A stretch of DNA of 6,559 nucleotides from a bacterium. GTDB taxonomy: Bacteria > Desulfobacterota > GWC2-55-46. Of this stretch, positions 1 through 6,077 are shown one piece after another; position 1 is the first letter of the stretch; every line of letters starts with the position of its first letter. Where the stretch lies: positions 1-6,559 of the forward strand of contig SCQA01000001.1 of assembly GCA_004298725.1 (NCBI GenBank). The letters are read 5' to 3'. A model generated the notes under the pieces. It searched no databases. It was not told the origin of the DNA and was given only the letters and a program-made list of their open reading frames with translations. Made by a program: the position numbers and the translations under genes.

Positions 1-678
1 CTTGATGGCAAAGCCCAAAAAGAACGCTAAAAAGACCCACCACTGAATATTGTACGCATAACTCACCTGATATAACTTAAGCAGATCAAAGGTGTACTCG
101 CCGGTGGCCGCTCCGTGAACAAAGTAAAGCGCAAGTATGCCCACAAGCATAAAGACCGAACCAAAGAGGGTATATAAAAAGAACTTGATATTGGCGTAAA
201 GCTTTCTCTTGCCGCCCCATATGCCGATAAGGAAGTACATGGGCACAAGGCCGATTTCCCAGAAGAGGAAGAATAGCGCCATGTCAAGCGCAACGAATAC
301 GCCCACCATGCCGACCTCAAGCATAAGAAGGTGAATCATGTACTCCTTTACCCTTTCCTCCACCGCCGACCATGAACAGAGTATGGCAATAGGAGTCATG
401 AACGTGGTAAGAAGAATGAGAAGGAGGCTTATGCCGTCAATGCCGAGGAAATACTGCGCCCCTATGGAAGGTATCCACGCGTGGCGCTCGACAAACTGCA
501 TATGGTGCGTGCTTGAATCGAAGTACGGCAAGAGCGTAAGAGACAGCATGAAGGTCATGGCGCTGAAACCGAGCGCGATAAGGCGTATGACTTCTGGCCT
601 CTCCTTATTAACAAGAAGAATAGTAAGCGCCCCAAGTAGCGGCATGGCTATAAGTATGCTTAGTATCGGCAAATGCAT
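1..678 (-). CDS. nuoM: NADH-quinone oxidoreductase subunit M (N-terminal part; gene runs off the window)
   Basis: NuoM is one of the three antiporter-like, proton-pumping subunits of the complex I membrane arm. The first 226 codons are visible and still open at base 1, so less than half of the usual roughly 500 residues is present. The start is the ATG at 678-676, preceded by a GGAAAG Shine-Dalgarno-like run at 683-688. The protein begins MHLPILSILIAMPLLGAL and alternates hydrophobic helices (about 3-22, 31-50, 82-101, 114-132, 134-153, 166-186, 212-226) with short loops. The loop QYFLGIDGISLLLILL (75-90) is typical of the family. FLFWEIGLVPMYFLIG (137-152) carries E141, equivalent to the essential TM5 glutamate (E144 in E. 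coli). The channel lysines further on lie outside the window. It follows nuoL after 31 bp, and nuoN would be expected next. No defects are visible. Confidence 0.97.
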   Translation of the reverse strand, partial: MHLPILSILIAMPLLGALTILLVNKERPEVIRLIALGFSAMTFMLSLTLLPYFDSSTHHMQFVERHAWIPSIGAQYFLGIDGISLLLILLTTFMTPIAILCSWSAVEERVKEYMIHLLMLEVGMVGVFVALDMALFFLFWEIGLVPMYFLIGIWGGKRKLYANIKFFLYTLFGSVFMLVGILALYFVHGAATGEYTFDLLKLYQVSYAYNIQWWVFLAFFLGFAIK

Positions 679-709
679 TTCGCTTTCCGTTATGCTTTAA
701 TGGTGCGTC

Positions 710-2773
710 TCACCAGCCAAGTAAGGCCCCGCCTATGATAAGCAAAAGCCCGATGACAAAAACCAGCGCGTAATTTTGCAGATAGCCGCTTTGAAGCCTT
801 CTCCAGAACGAGCTTGTCCAACTTACAAACGTGGCCGAGGAGTTGATCGTTCCGTCAACTATATAAACGTCAAACTTGTGCATAAGCCACGCAACAAGCC
901 TCGTCACCCATCCGGCGCCGTTTACAATGCCGTCTATCACGCCGAGGTCGAACCTCCAGCAGTACCAGCAAAGCCTCTTTATCGGATTGATGATAAGCGC
1001 GTCGTATATTTCATCAACGTAATATTTGTTGTAAAGAAGCGTGTGCAGTCCCTTAAAGCGCGCCGCGAGGTTCTCAGGCGTCCAGAACGACGGAGCGAAC
1101 TTCTTCATAGGCTCGTAATAAAGAAGCGCCGCGAGGAATATGCCGAAAAGCCCGACGGCAACCGACACGCCCATCATTATTAGTTCAAGCCCGCCGTGTA
1201 TCGCTTCGCTTTCACCGGCGGCATTAGCAACATGGCCCCCACCAGCTACGGCGTGATTAACGACGTGCTGGCCGCTTGAAAATACCGAATTGAGGAAGTG
1301 GTGCGCCGCGGTGCCCTCCTCAAAGAACGGTATGCCAATAATGCCGCCCGTGGCCGCGAGCACGGCAAGAATAATAAGCGGCACAGTCATTATTTTTGGA
1401 GACTCATGCAGGTGGTGCTGAGTGTGATGATCAGCCCGGCAACGCCCGGTAAACGTCATAAAGACCTGCCTGAACATATAAAACGCGGTCAGAAACGCGG
1501 TCAGCAAGCCAAGCGCCCAGATGTAATGGTGGCCTTTTTCAAAGGTCTCCCATAATATTTCGTCTTTGCTCCAGAAACCGCTGAACGGCGGCATACCGGC
1601 TATGGCGATAGCTCCGATAATAAATGTCCATGAAGTCGTCTTCATGTGGCCGTGAAGCCCGCCCATCTTACGCATATCCTGCTCGCCGCCCATGGCATGA
1701 ATAACGGATCCGGAGCCTAAAAACATAAGGCCTTTAAAAAAAGCATGCGTCATCAGGTGGAATACTCCGGCGGTGTAAGCGCCCACGCCCACTGCCGTAA
1801 ACATATAGCCAAGCTGACTGACCGTTGAATACGCGAGAACCTTCTTAATATCGTTTTGCACAAGGCCCATCGTGGCGGCGAAAAACGCCGTAAGAATACC
1901 CACTACGGCAACGACCTCTCCGGTATATGGCGCAAGGCTGAAAAGCAGGTTATTCCTTGCTATCATGTAAACGCCGGCCGTGACCATCGTAGCGGCATGA
2001 ATAAGCGCGCTGACCGGCGTAGGGCCTTCCATGGCGTCCGGCAACCAGACGTAAAGCGGTATCTGCGCGGATTTACCGGTTGCGCCGACAAACAGAAGCA
2101 AAGTTATTATTGTAAGCATGGACGGGTCAAGATGGTGAATATTGGCAAAAACTTCTTTATAGCTGAGCGAAGTTATGCCGTGCCCGGCAAGGCTCCAGAA
2201 GAGGAGAAAGAGGCCGAGGATAAAGCCGAAATCGCCCACCCTGTTCACGACGAAAGCCTTTTTGCCTGCGTCGCTTGCCGACTTCTTTTCGTACCAGAAG
2301 CCGATAAGCAGGTACGAGCAGAGGCCCACGCCCTCCCATCCGAGGAACATCACAAGATAATTCGCGCCCAAAACAAGCATGAGCATAAAAAAGACAAAAA
2401 GGTTCAGGTAGCAGAAGAACCTCCAGAAGCTCTTGTCGTGGTGCATGTAACCGATTGAGTATATGTGAATAAGCGAACCTACGCCGGTGACAATAAGTAT
2501 CATAATCGTCGAAAGCGGATCAATAAGGAACGTTACGTCAAGCTTGAACGCGCCGCTTGTTATCCAATTAAATACCGTAACCTCCACCGAGCGCTCCGCG
2601 ACCGGCAAGGAAAGTATTTTAATGAATATGGAAAGGGAAATGAGGAAGGACGCAACCATGGCGACGCAGGCGACAAGCCCTACCGCCGTCTTCCCCATCC
2701 TCTTGCCGAAAAGCCCGTTGATTACGGAGCCGATTAGCGGCAAAAGAGGTATAAGCCAAACAAGTTGTATCAT
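710..2773 (-). CDS. nuoL: NADH-quinone oxidoreductase subunit L
   Basis: NuoL is the distal antiporter-like proton-pumping subunit of complex I, in the cytoplasmic membrane. It has 687 residues against about 613 in E. coli; the extra length lies in the loops around 445-530 and the C-terminal region. Family residues seen are E147 in FLGWEGVGLCSYLLIGFW (TM5), R178 and D181 in NRVGDFGF, K234 in GATGKSAQIPLYVWLPDAM, H259 in SALIHAATMVTAG, H339, H343 and K347 in FHLMTHAFFKGLMFLGSGS, and K403-D404 in FSGFWSKDEI. These match the proton-path residues mapped in E. coli NuoL (E144, D178, K229, K342, K399 and neighbours). Residues 530-687 hold the last helices and the region that forms the long lateral helix, ending in a hydrophobic anchor (667-686). 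The ATG is 2 bp after the nuoK stop, with AGGA inside the nuoK tail as ribosome site, which suggests coupled translation. Two histidine-rich soluble segments occur at 449-456 and 491-526. Confidence 0.98.
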   Translation of the reverse strand: MIQLVWLIPLLPLIGSVINGLFGKRMGKTAVGLVACVAMVASFLISLSIFIKILSLPVAERSVEVTVFNWITSGAFKLDVTFLIDPLSTIMILIVTGVGSLIHIYSIGYMHHDKSFWRFFCYLNLFVFFMLMLVLGANYLVMFLGWEGVGLCSYLLIGFWYEKKSASDAGKKAFVVNRVGDFGFILGLFLLFWSLAGHGITSLSYKEVFANIHHLDPSMLTIITLLLFVGATGKSAQIPLYVWLPDAMEGPTPVSALIHAATMVTAGVYMIARNNLLFSLAPYTGEVVAVVGILTAFFAATMGLVQNDIKKVLAYSTVSQLGYMFTAVGVGAYTAGVFHLMTHAFFKGLMFLGSGSVIHAMGGEQDMRKMGGLHGHMKTTSWTFIIGAIAIAGMPPFSGFWSKDEILWETFEKGHHYIWALGLLTAFLTAFYMFRQVFMTFTGRCRADHHTQHHLHESPKIMTVPLIILAVLAATGGIIGIPFFEEGTAAHHFLNSVFSSGQHVVNHAVAGGGHVANAAGESEAIHGGLELIMMGVSVAVGLFGIFLAALLYYEPMKKFAPSFWTPENLAARFKGLHTLLYNKYYVDEIYDALIINPIKRLCWYCWRFDLGVIDGIVNGAGWVTRLVAWLMHKFDVYIVDGTINSSATFVSWTSSFWRRLQSGYLQNYALVFVIGLLLIIGGALLGW

Positions 2774-2775
2774 CT

Positions 2776-3078
2776 TTATCCTTTCAGCTCGTCAAGTTCG
2801 TCAACGTTAGTCGTGCGCCTTCTTCTATAAACGCACACGAGTATGGCCAGCCCGACGGCAACTTCAGCCGCGGCTATTGTTATGTTGAATACCACAAAGA
2901 CCATGCCGGTAAGCGAATGCAGGTAGTACGAAAACGCGGCAAGGCTGATGTTGACTGAATTAAATATAAGCTCAAGCGACATAAGCACCACGATGATGTT
3001 CCTGCGCGTCAGCACGCCGGCCACGCCTATGGAAAACAACAATAAGCTGAGTATCAGATAGTGTGAGAGCGTCAACAT
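2776..3078 (-). CDS. nuoK: NADH-quinone oxidoreductase subunit K
   Basis: NuoK is a small three-helix membrane subunit of complex I, homologous to ND4L and MrpC, and part of the charged central axis of the membrane arm. The length of 100 residues equals that of E. coli NuoK. Helices lie at about 3-22, 28-50 and 58-84. E36 in VLMSLELIFNSVN and E72 in NITIAAAEVAVGLAIL are the two conserved membrane-buried glutamates needed for proton pumping, at the same positions as in E. coli. The tail (85-100) is first basic (RRRR), then acidic. The ATG overlaps the nuoJ stop by 7 bp (ATGTTGA), with AAGGATAA just upstream in the nuoJ end as ribosome site; the stop is 2 bp before nuoL. Both junctions point to tight translational coupling. 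Nothing is unusual in the protein. Confidence 0.98.
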   Translation of the reverse strand: MLTLSHYLILSLLLFSIGVAGVLTRRNIIVVLMSLELIFNSVNISLAAFSYYLHSLTGMVFVVFNITIAAAEVAVGLAILVCVYRRRRTTNVDELDELKG

Positions 3079-3593
3079 TGCTTATCCTTTTCCCTTCCTC
3101 TTAAAACAAGCGCGACAGCGCCTATAAGCGCAATGAGCAGTACCAGCGAGACCACCTCAAACGGAAAAAGATACCGGCCGAACATCTCTTTACCTATAAC
3201 CTCGGAGCTTTTGGCTAACGCCGCTTCAGGAAAGCCGGCATTTGACACGTTCCAGCCGCCGCGAATAATCATGTAAGCGCCCATTATAAAGAATACAATG
3301 ACCGCCGGTACGGCGATAACGCTCTGGTGATGCATGTACGCAACAAGTTTTTCCCGTCCGATGTCCAAAACCATTACGGCAAAGAGAAAAAGCACCATAA
3401 CGGCTCCGACATAAATAAAGACCTGCACCGCCGCCAAAAACGGAGACCGGAGAAGTATAAATATGGCCGCCACCTGCATAAGCGTAATTATCAGGTAAAA
3501 AGCGCTTCTGACGGCGCTTCTGGCGCTTATAACCGATATGGCCGATATTACGGCTATTATCGAAAATATGTAGAAAAAAACCTGTTCCATCAT
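3072..3593 (-). CDS. nuoJ: NADH-quinone oxidoreductase subunit J
   Basis: NuoJ (ND6 family) is a five-helix membrane subunit next to NuoH and NuoK; its third helix switches conformation during coupling. It has 173 residues, a normal length. The third helix, QVFIYVGAVMVLFLFAVMVL (57-76), is the family signature: Y61 and the GAVMVLFLF stretch correspond to the region of the conserved tyrosine (Y59 in E. coli) and the pi-bulge. Q57 stands where E. coli, as I recall it, has a glutamate, a substitution seen in many relatives. Other helices lie at about 5-23, 30-48, 91-110 and 145-164. The start is the first of two adjacent ATG codons (3593 and 3590); AAGGAA lies 9 bases before the first and 12 before the second, so the first is preferred. 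It is separated from nuoI by an unusually long 207 bp gap with its own promoter candidate, so nuoJKLM may be partly transcribed independently. Confidence 0.97.
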   Translation of the reverse strand: MMEQVFFYIFSIIAVISAISVISARSAVRSAFYLIITLMQVAAIFILLRSPFLAAVQVFIYVGAVMVLFLFAVMVLDIGREKLVAYMHHQSVIAVPAVIVFFIMGAYMIIRGGWNVSNAGFPEAALAKSSEVIGKEMFGRYLFPFEVVSLVLLIALIGAVALVLRGREKDKQC

Positions 3594-3641
3594 GTTTGTT
3601 ATTTCCTTGAAAAGCGTTCAACTACACATGAGCACTACACC

Positions 3642-3664
3642 GCGAGGCTTCAACCTCGCACTAC
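3642..3664 (-). repeat. REP-like palindromic element (GTAG plus hairpin)
   Basis: Read on the minus strand, GTAG (3664-3661) and one T are followed by the hairpin GCGAGG-TTGAAG-CCTCGC (3659-3642), a perfect 6-bp GC-rich stem extendable by one T-G wobble to leave a TGAA tetraloop. A GTAG or GTGG head joined to a short GC-rich hairpin is the layout of REP elements mobilised by RAYT (Y1-type) transposases. The heptamer GCACTAC occurs on both sides on the plus strand (3632-3638 and 3658-3664). Only one copy is in the window, so its dispersed nature is inferred from form. It could instead act as an mRNA hairpin that stabilises or attenuates the nuoJ leader. Confidence 0.4.
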
Positions 3665-3751
3665 GCAATTCACTGTAAGCCTATAAGTCCCACTCTGCCT
3701 CCCACGCAATACCAACCGGTAAACGTGTATGAAACGGGAAAGAAAATATTC

Positions 3752-3780
3752 ATAATAATTGCCGGACTGCGCTTTTTCAA
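3752..3780 (-). promoter_or_regulatory. Candidate sigma70-like promoter for nuoJKLM
   Basis: On the minus strand, TTGAAA (3780-3775; 5 of 6 to TTGACA) and TATTAT (3757-3752; 5 of 6 to TATAAT) are separated by exactly 17 bases. The expected start would be near 3745, leaving a leader of about 150 bases before nuoJ. The arms TGCCGG (3760-3765) and CCGGCA (3782-3787) form an inverted repeat around the -35 box and spacer, which could be an operator or coincidence. The match is good by eye, but only by consensus; AT-rich DNA gives such matches by chance. Confidence 0.45.
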
Positions 3781-3800
3781 CCCGGCATACGCCGCGCAAC

Positions 3801-4373
3801 CTACAGCTTGCGCTTTTTTGTTTGCCCGAGGTCCGCTACTACCTTTATGCCGTCGTCAGTTCTTACAAAACGCGCCTTTGCTATAACTCCGCCTTCAACG
3901 CCTTCAGGTATATCCTTCTGCTGCAAAAGCTCCTTTTTTGTTTTGAACGTGCCCTTTATGTCAATAACAGAAAGTTCATAATCTCTTCCAAGCCGCAAGG
4001 CCCTTGTCGGGCAGGCGTCTTCGCAATAGCCACAAAAAAGGCACCTAACGATGTCAACCGTCCATATCTTTGCAATTCTGTCCGTTATGCCTTTGCCTGT
4101 GTCGTCTTCCATTGGAACGACGGTTATGCAGTTTGTCGGGCACGCTCTTGCGCAAAGTTCGCACGCCACGCAAAGCTCTCTGCCTTTGTCGTCTTTATTA
4201 AGCGTGTGCAGGCCCCTCCACCTTTTGTGGGGTATCCACTTTTCGTCATCAGGGTACCTCAGCGTAATGCTCTTTGAAAAATTATACTTGAGCGTTATGT
4301 TGAGGCCCTTAATAAAATCAGCGAAGAGGGCCTTCTTAACGAAACCTATTATACAGTCGCCTATGCCGCTCAT
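3801..4373 (-). CDS. nuoI: NADH-quinone oxidoreductase subunit I (two 4Fe-4S ferredoxin-type subunit)
   Basis: NuoI carries iron-sulfur clusters N6a and N6b, which pass electrons from NuoG toward NuoB/N2 and quinone, and it sits on the peripheral arm next to NuoH. Two ferredoxin motifs are complete: CVACELCARACPTNCI (C68, C71, C74, C78) and CLFCGYCEDACPTRAL (C111, C114, C117, C121). The N-terminus (MSGIGDCIIGFVKKALFADF, then ITLKYNFSKSITLRYPDDE) is the usual amphipathic membrane-contact segment. I chose the ATG at 4373 (190 residues), whose ATGA overlaps the nuoH TGA by 4 bp. An in-frame ATG at 4412 would add 13 residues, overlap nuoH by 43 bp and has no ribosome site. The chosen start has GAGG (4376-4379) only 2 bases upstream, so coupling to nuoH translation is likely. 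The C-terminus ends in a basic KKRKL tail. E. coli NuoI has 180 residues. Confidence 0.96.
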   Translation of the reverse strand: MSGIGDCIIGFVKKALFADFIKGLNITLKYNFSKSITLRYPDDEKWIPHKRWRGLHTLNKDDKGRELCVACELCARACPTNCITVVPMEDDTGKGITDRIAKIWTVDIVRCLFCGYCEDACPTRALRLGRDYELSVIDIKGTFKTKKELLQQKDIPEGVEGGVIAKARFVRTDDGIKVVADLGQTKKRKL

Positions 4374-5440
4374 ATCCTCATAAACCCGGTAACAAGTATT
4401 GCGCCAAGACATATCGGTATAAGTATCTTCCAGCCTACCGTCATAAGCTGGTCATACCTGTAACGCGGAAGCGTGAACCTTATCCACATAAACAGGTAGA
4501 TGAAAAAACTCACCTTAACCGTGAACCAGAATAGCCCGAAACAGCTGTAAATCCATGAAACGGACGTTATAGGGGTAAGTATTTCTATTGTCCTGAAGTC
4601 TATGGGGGCGTTCCATCCTCCAAAGAACATCACCACCGCGAGCGCGGAGGCCGTAACCATGGCGACGTACTCGGTAAGCATGAAAAACGAGAACCTCATG
4701 CCGCTATACTCCGTATGGTAGCCGGCGGCCAGAGTGCCCTCATCCTCCGGCAGGTCGAACGGAACGCGGTTTATTTCGGCAAGCGCCGCTATAAAAAAAA
4801 CCGCGAACCAGACCGGCCCCACAGGCAGGTACAATATGTTCCAGTGCCAGAAGCCGCCGTCCTGCGCCCTGACCATATCCACAAGGCTTAACGAATTGGT
4901 CATCATTACAACGCCGATAGCGGCAAAACTCAACGCCACTTCGTAGCTGATCATCTGGGCCGCGGAACGCAGACCGCCAAGGAGCGAATACTTGCTGTTG
5001 GATGCCCACCCGCCGAGTATTATGCCGTATATGCTCAACCCGCCTATTGCCAGCACATAAAGTATGCCGACGTTCATGTCTGAAATATACAGCGTGAATG
5101 TCTTTTCAATGAACGGAATTTTAAAGGAATCGCCGACCGGAATGGCCACGAAGACCGCGAAAGCAGGCACCATTGAAATAATCGGCGCGAGCTTGAAAAG
5201 GAATTTGTCCGCGTTCTCAGGGACAATGTCTTCCTTCAGCAAAAGCTTAATGGTATCCGCAAGCGGCTGAAGGAGACCGTGCGGGCCGACCCTCCATGGG
5301 CCAAGCCTCGCCTGCATGTGGCCGGCGACCTTTCTCTCAATCCATGTAAGAGGCATGGGAAGAGAAAAAAGCACCATCGTCACGAAGACGACCTTGAATA
5401 TTATTATAAGAACTTCTATTACGAGGTTTAAATCAATCAT
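4370..5440 (-). CDS. nuoH: NADH-quinone oxidoreductase subunit H
   Basis: NuoH (ND1) anchors the peripheral arm to the membrane arm and forms much of the quinone tunnel and the acidic E-channel. It has 356 residues against about 325 in E. coli. The complex I signature after TM1 is present (SLPMPLTWIERKVAGHMQAR, 26-45, with E35-R36), followed by GPHGLLQPLADTIKLLLKED. ASNSKYSLLGGLRSAAQMIS (146-165) and E167 follow, then AEINRVPFDLPEDEGTLAAG (221-240) and YHTEYSGMRF with E244. About eight membrane helices are visible. The quinone-side loop is variant: most homologues I recall read E-x-E-x-E-L (for example PEAEQEL), whereas here it is PEDEGTL, so the third glutamate is replaced by T236 while D233 adds an acidic group. 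The start ATG at 5440 is preceded by AAGGAAAG, and the stop overlaps nuoI. Confidence 0.97.
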   Translation of the reverse strand: MIDLNLVIEVLIIIFKVVFVTMVLFSLPMPLTWIERKVAGHMQARLGPWRVGPHGLLQPLADTIKLLLKEDIVPENADKFLFKLAPIISMVPAFAVFVAIPVGDSFKIPFIEKTFTLYISDMNVGILYVLAIGGLSIYGIILGGWASNSKYSLLGGLRSAAQMISYEVALSFAAIGVVMMTNSLSLVDMVRAQDGGFWHWNILYLPVGPVWFAVFFIAALAEINRVPFDLPEDEGTLAAGYHTEYSGMRFSFFMLTEYVAMVTASALAVVMFFGGWNAPIDFRTIEILTPITSVSWIYSCFGLFWFTVKVSFFIYLFMWIRFTLPRYRYDQLMTVGWKILIPICLGAILVTGFMRI

Positions 5441-5521
5441 CTTTCCTTATCGCCTTGTGCTGTGCCGTCTGTAAACCCATCGCATGGTCCAACCCGCCCT
5501 GCCATTCACTATTCACTGTCT
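5441..5521 (-). other. 81-bp gap between the cNMP-binding gene and nuoH
   Basis: This short non-coding stretch ends in the AAGGAAAG ribosome site of nuoH. It holds a direct tandem of ATTCACT (5504-5510 and 5511-5517, plus strand) and a weak 4-bp dyad CCAT-CGC-ATGG. I see no convincing promoter or terminator, so read-through from the upstream gene into nuoH is the simplest view. Confidence 0.6.
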
Positions 5522-5998
5522 TTACGTTCCGCGCTTTCTGCCCCACATATAATTTATCATTTCTATATAACGCGAGTTCATGCCGCGCACTATGGAGTGA
5601 ATGGTAAAAACTATATTTCTTAAAAGCTTGTAAGTCAGCCTCGGGTTGCCGTCAACGAGCGTTTCAAAATCGTCTTTGTCAATGACATAAGTGTCAACTT
5701 CAGATATGGCTACAATGGAGGCTGAACGCGGCCTGCCGTCAAGAAAGCTCATCTCCCCGAATATGTCGCCGTCTTTCATAAGAGTCAGCGTAAACAGCTC
5801 TCCGTCCGGAGCCGTCTTGCAGGCCTTAACCTCGCCTCTTCTGATTATGTACATCGTCTTTCCGTCTTCGGATTCTTTAAATATGGTATCGCCGGTTTTA
5901 AACTCCTGCTTCTTGATTATCGTGGCGATAGTCGAAATTTCACCATCGGTAAAGTCGTTAAAAAAGCTCACTTCTTTTAAAAGCTTGTGGTCAACCAT
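5522..5998 (-). CDS. Stand-alone cyclic nucleotide-binding domain protein (Crp-like effector domain, no HTH)
   Basis: This is a 158-residue soluble protein consisting of one cNMP-binding beta-roll (about 15-115) plus a helical tail. It shows the family pattern in order: LLKEVSFFNDFTDGEI, then FKTGDTIFKESEDGKTMYII and RRGEVKACKT, then the phosphate-binding cassette FGEMSFLDGRPRSASI (80-95). That cassette has G81-E82 and R91-S92 with the Glu-to-Arg spacing of 9 seen in PKA/Epac-type domains, so binding of a cyclic nucleotide is plausible. Residues 117-150 form helices rich in aromatic residues (RYIEMINYMW), and the protein ends in a basic GRKRGT. It is too short for a winged-helix DNA-binding domain and has no kinase or channel segment, so it probably acts through protein contact. 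It lies between nuoG and nuoH on the same strand, 79 and 81 bp away. Its role in complex I is unproven, and it is not a recognised subunit. The ATG at 5998 has a very strong ribosome site. Confidence 0.9.
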   Translation of the reverse strand: MVDHKLLKEVSFFNDFTDGEISTIATIIKKQEFKTGDTIFKESEDGKTMYIIRRGEVKACKTAPDGELFTLTLMKDGDIFGEMSFLDGRPRSASIVAISEVDTYVIDKDDFETLVDGNPRLTYKLLRNIVFTIHSIVRGMNSRYIEMINYMWGRKRGT

Positions 5999-6002
5999 GA
6001 TA

Positions 6003-6009
6003 CCCCTCC
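6003..6009 (-). promoter_or_regulatory. Strong Shine-Dalgarno of the cNMP-binding gene
   Basis: GGAGGGG lies four bases before the ATG at 5998. It is the closest match to the anti-Shine-Dalgarno in the window and fixes the start. It suggests that this gene is translated efficiently and independently of nuoG, in contrast to the coupled starts of nuoI, nuoK and nuoL. Confidence 0.75.
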
Positions 6010-6041
6010 ACTTGCCAGCGTTAAGCGGCTAACAGACTGCT

Positions 6042-6060
6042 CCAAAAATATTATTTTTGG
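6042..6060. repeat. AT-rich near-perfect palindrome between nuoG and the cNMP-binding gene
   Basis: CCAAAAATA-T-TATTTTTGG has 9-bp arms around a single central base. It lies 44 bases upstream of the cNMP-binding ORF and covers the candidate -10 box (6048-6053). The symmetry and position fit an operator for a dimeric regulator. As a terminator it is poor: the stem is nearly all A-T and no U-run follows it on the minus strand. It does not match the CRP or FNR consensus. Confidence 0.5.
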
Positions 6061-6076
6061 GTTACGCACAAACCAA
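6048..6076 (-). promoter_or_regulatory. Weak candidate promoter for the cNMP-binding gene (and nuoH onward)
   Basis: On the minus strand, TTGGTT (6076-6071; 3 of 6 to TTGACA) and TAATAT (6053-6048; 4 of 6 to TATAAT) are 17 bases apart. The -10 box lies at the centre of the 6042-6060 palindrome. The -35 match is poor and may instead belong to a TTGG/CCAA dyad (6057-6076) that lies across it. Confidence 0.25.
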
Positions 6077-6077
6077 C

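Larger units (their letters stand above)
3594..3800 (-). other. 207-bp non-coding gap between nuoI and nuoJ
   Basis: This is the longest gene-free stretch of the window, inside an otherwise tightly packed operon. No credible small gene is visible. In the direction of transcription it holds a sigma70-like promoter candidate (3752-3780) overlapping a 6-bp inverted repeat, then a plain stretch, then a hairpin preceded by GTAG that resembles a REP element (3642-3664), then the AAGGAA ribosome site of nuoJ (3603-3608). The leader from the presumed transcript start to nuoJ would be roughly 150 bases. Confidence 0.8.

Noticed and set aside
338..700. 120-residue open frame on the plus strand at the nuoM start
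   Set aside because: The minus strand here translates into an unmistakable NuoM N-terminus, so the plus frame is a shadow.
1856..2458. 200-residue open frame on the plus strand opposite nuoL
   Set aside because: Its composition is low-complexity, charged and shadow-like, and it lies exactly opposite conserved NuoL codons.
3226..3621. Alternative 131-residue minus-strand frame overlapping nuoJ
   Set aside because: It is in a different frame from NuoJ, with a soluble, unrelated composition; NuoJ has the membrane signature and the ribosome site.
3760..3787. Possible terminator after nuoI (TGCCGG/CCGGCA with a 16-base loop)
   Set aside because: The loop is long, the stem only 6 bp, and no T-run follows on the transcribed direction; it overlaps the better promoter candidate.
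3759..4277. 172-residue open frame on the plus strand opposite nuoI
   Set aside because: It lies antisense to the clear NuoI gene, runs into the promoter-bearing gap, and has no domain-like pattern; it is a shadow.
6042..6060. CRP or FNR binding site upstream of the cNMP-binding gene
   Set aside because: The palindrome lacks TGTGA/TCACA or TTGAT/ATCAA half-sites; only a generic dyad can be claimed.
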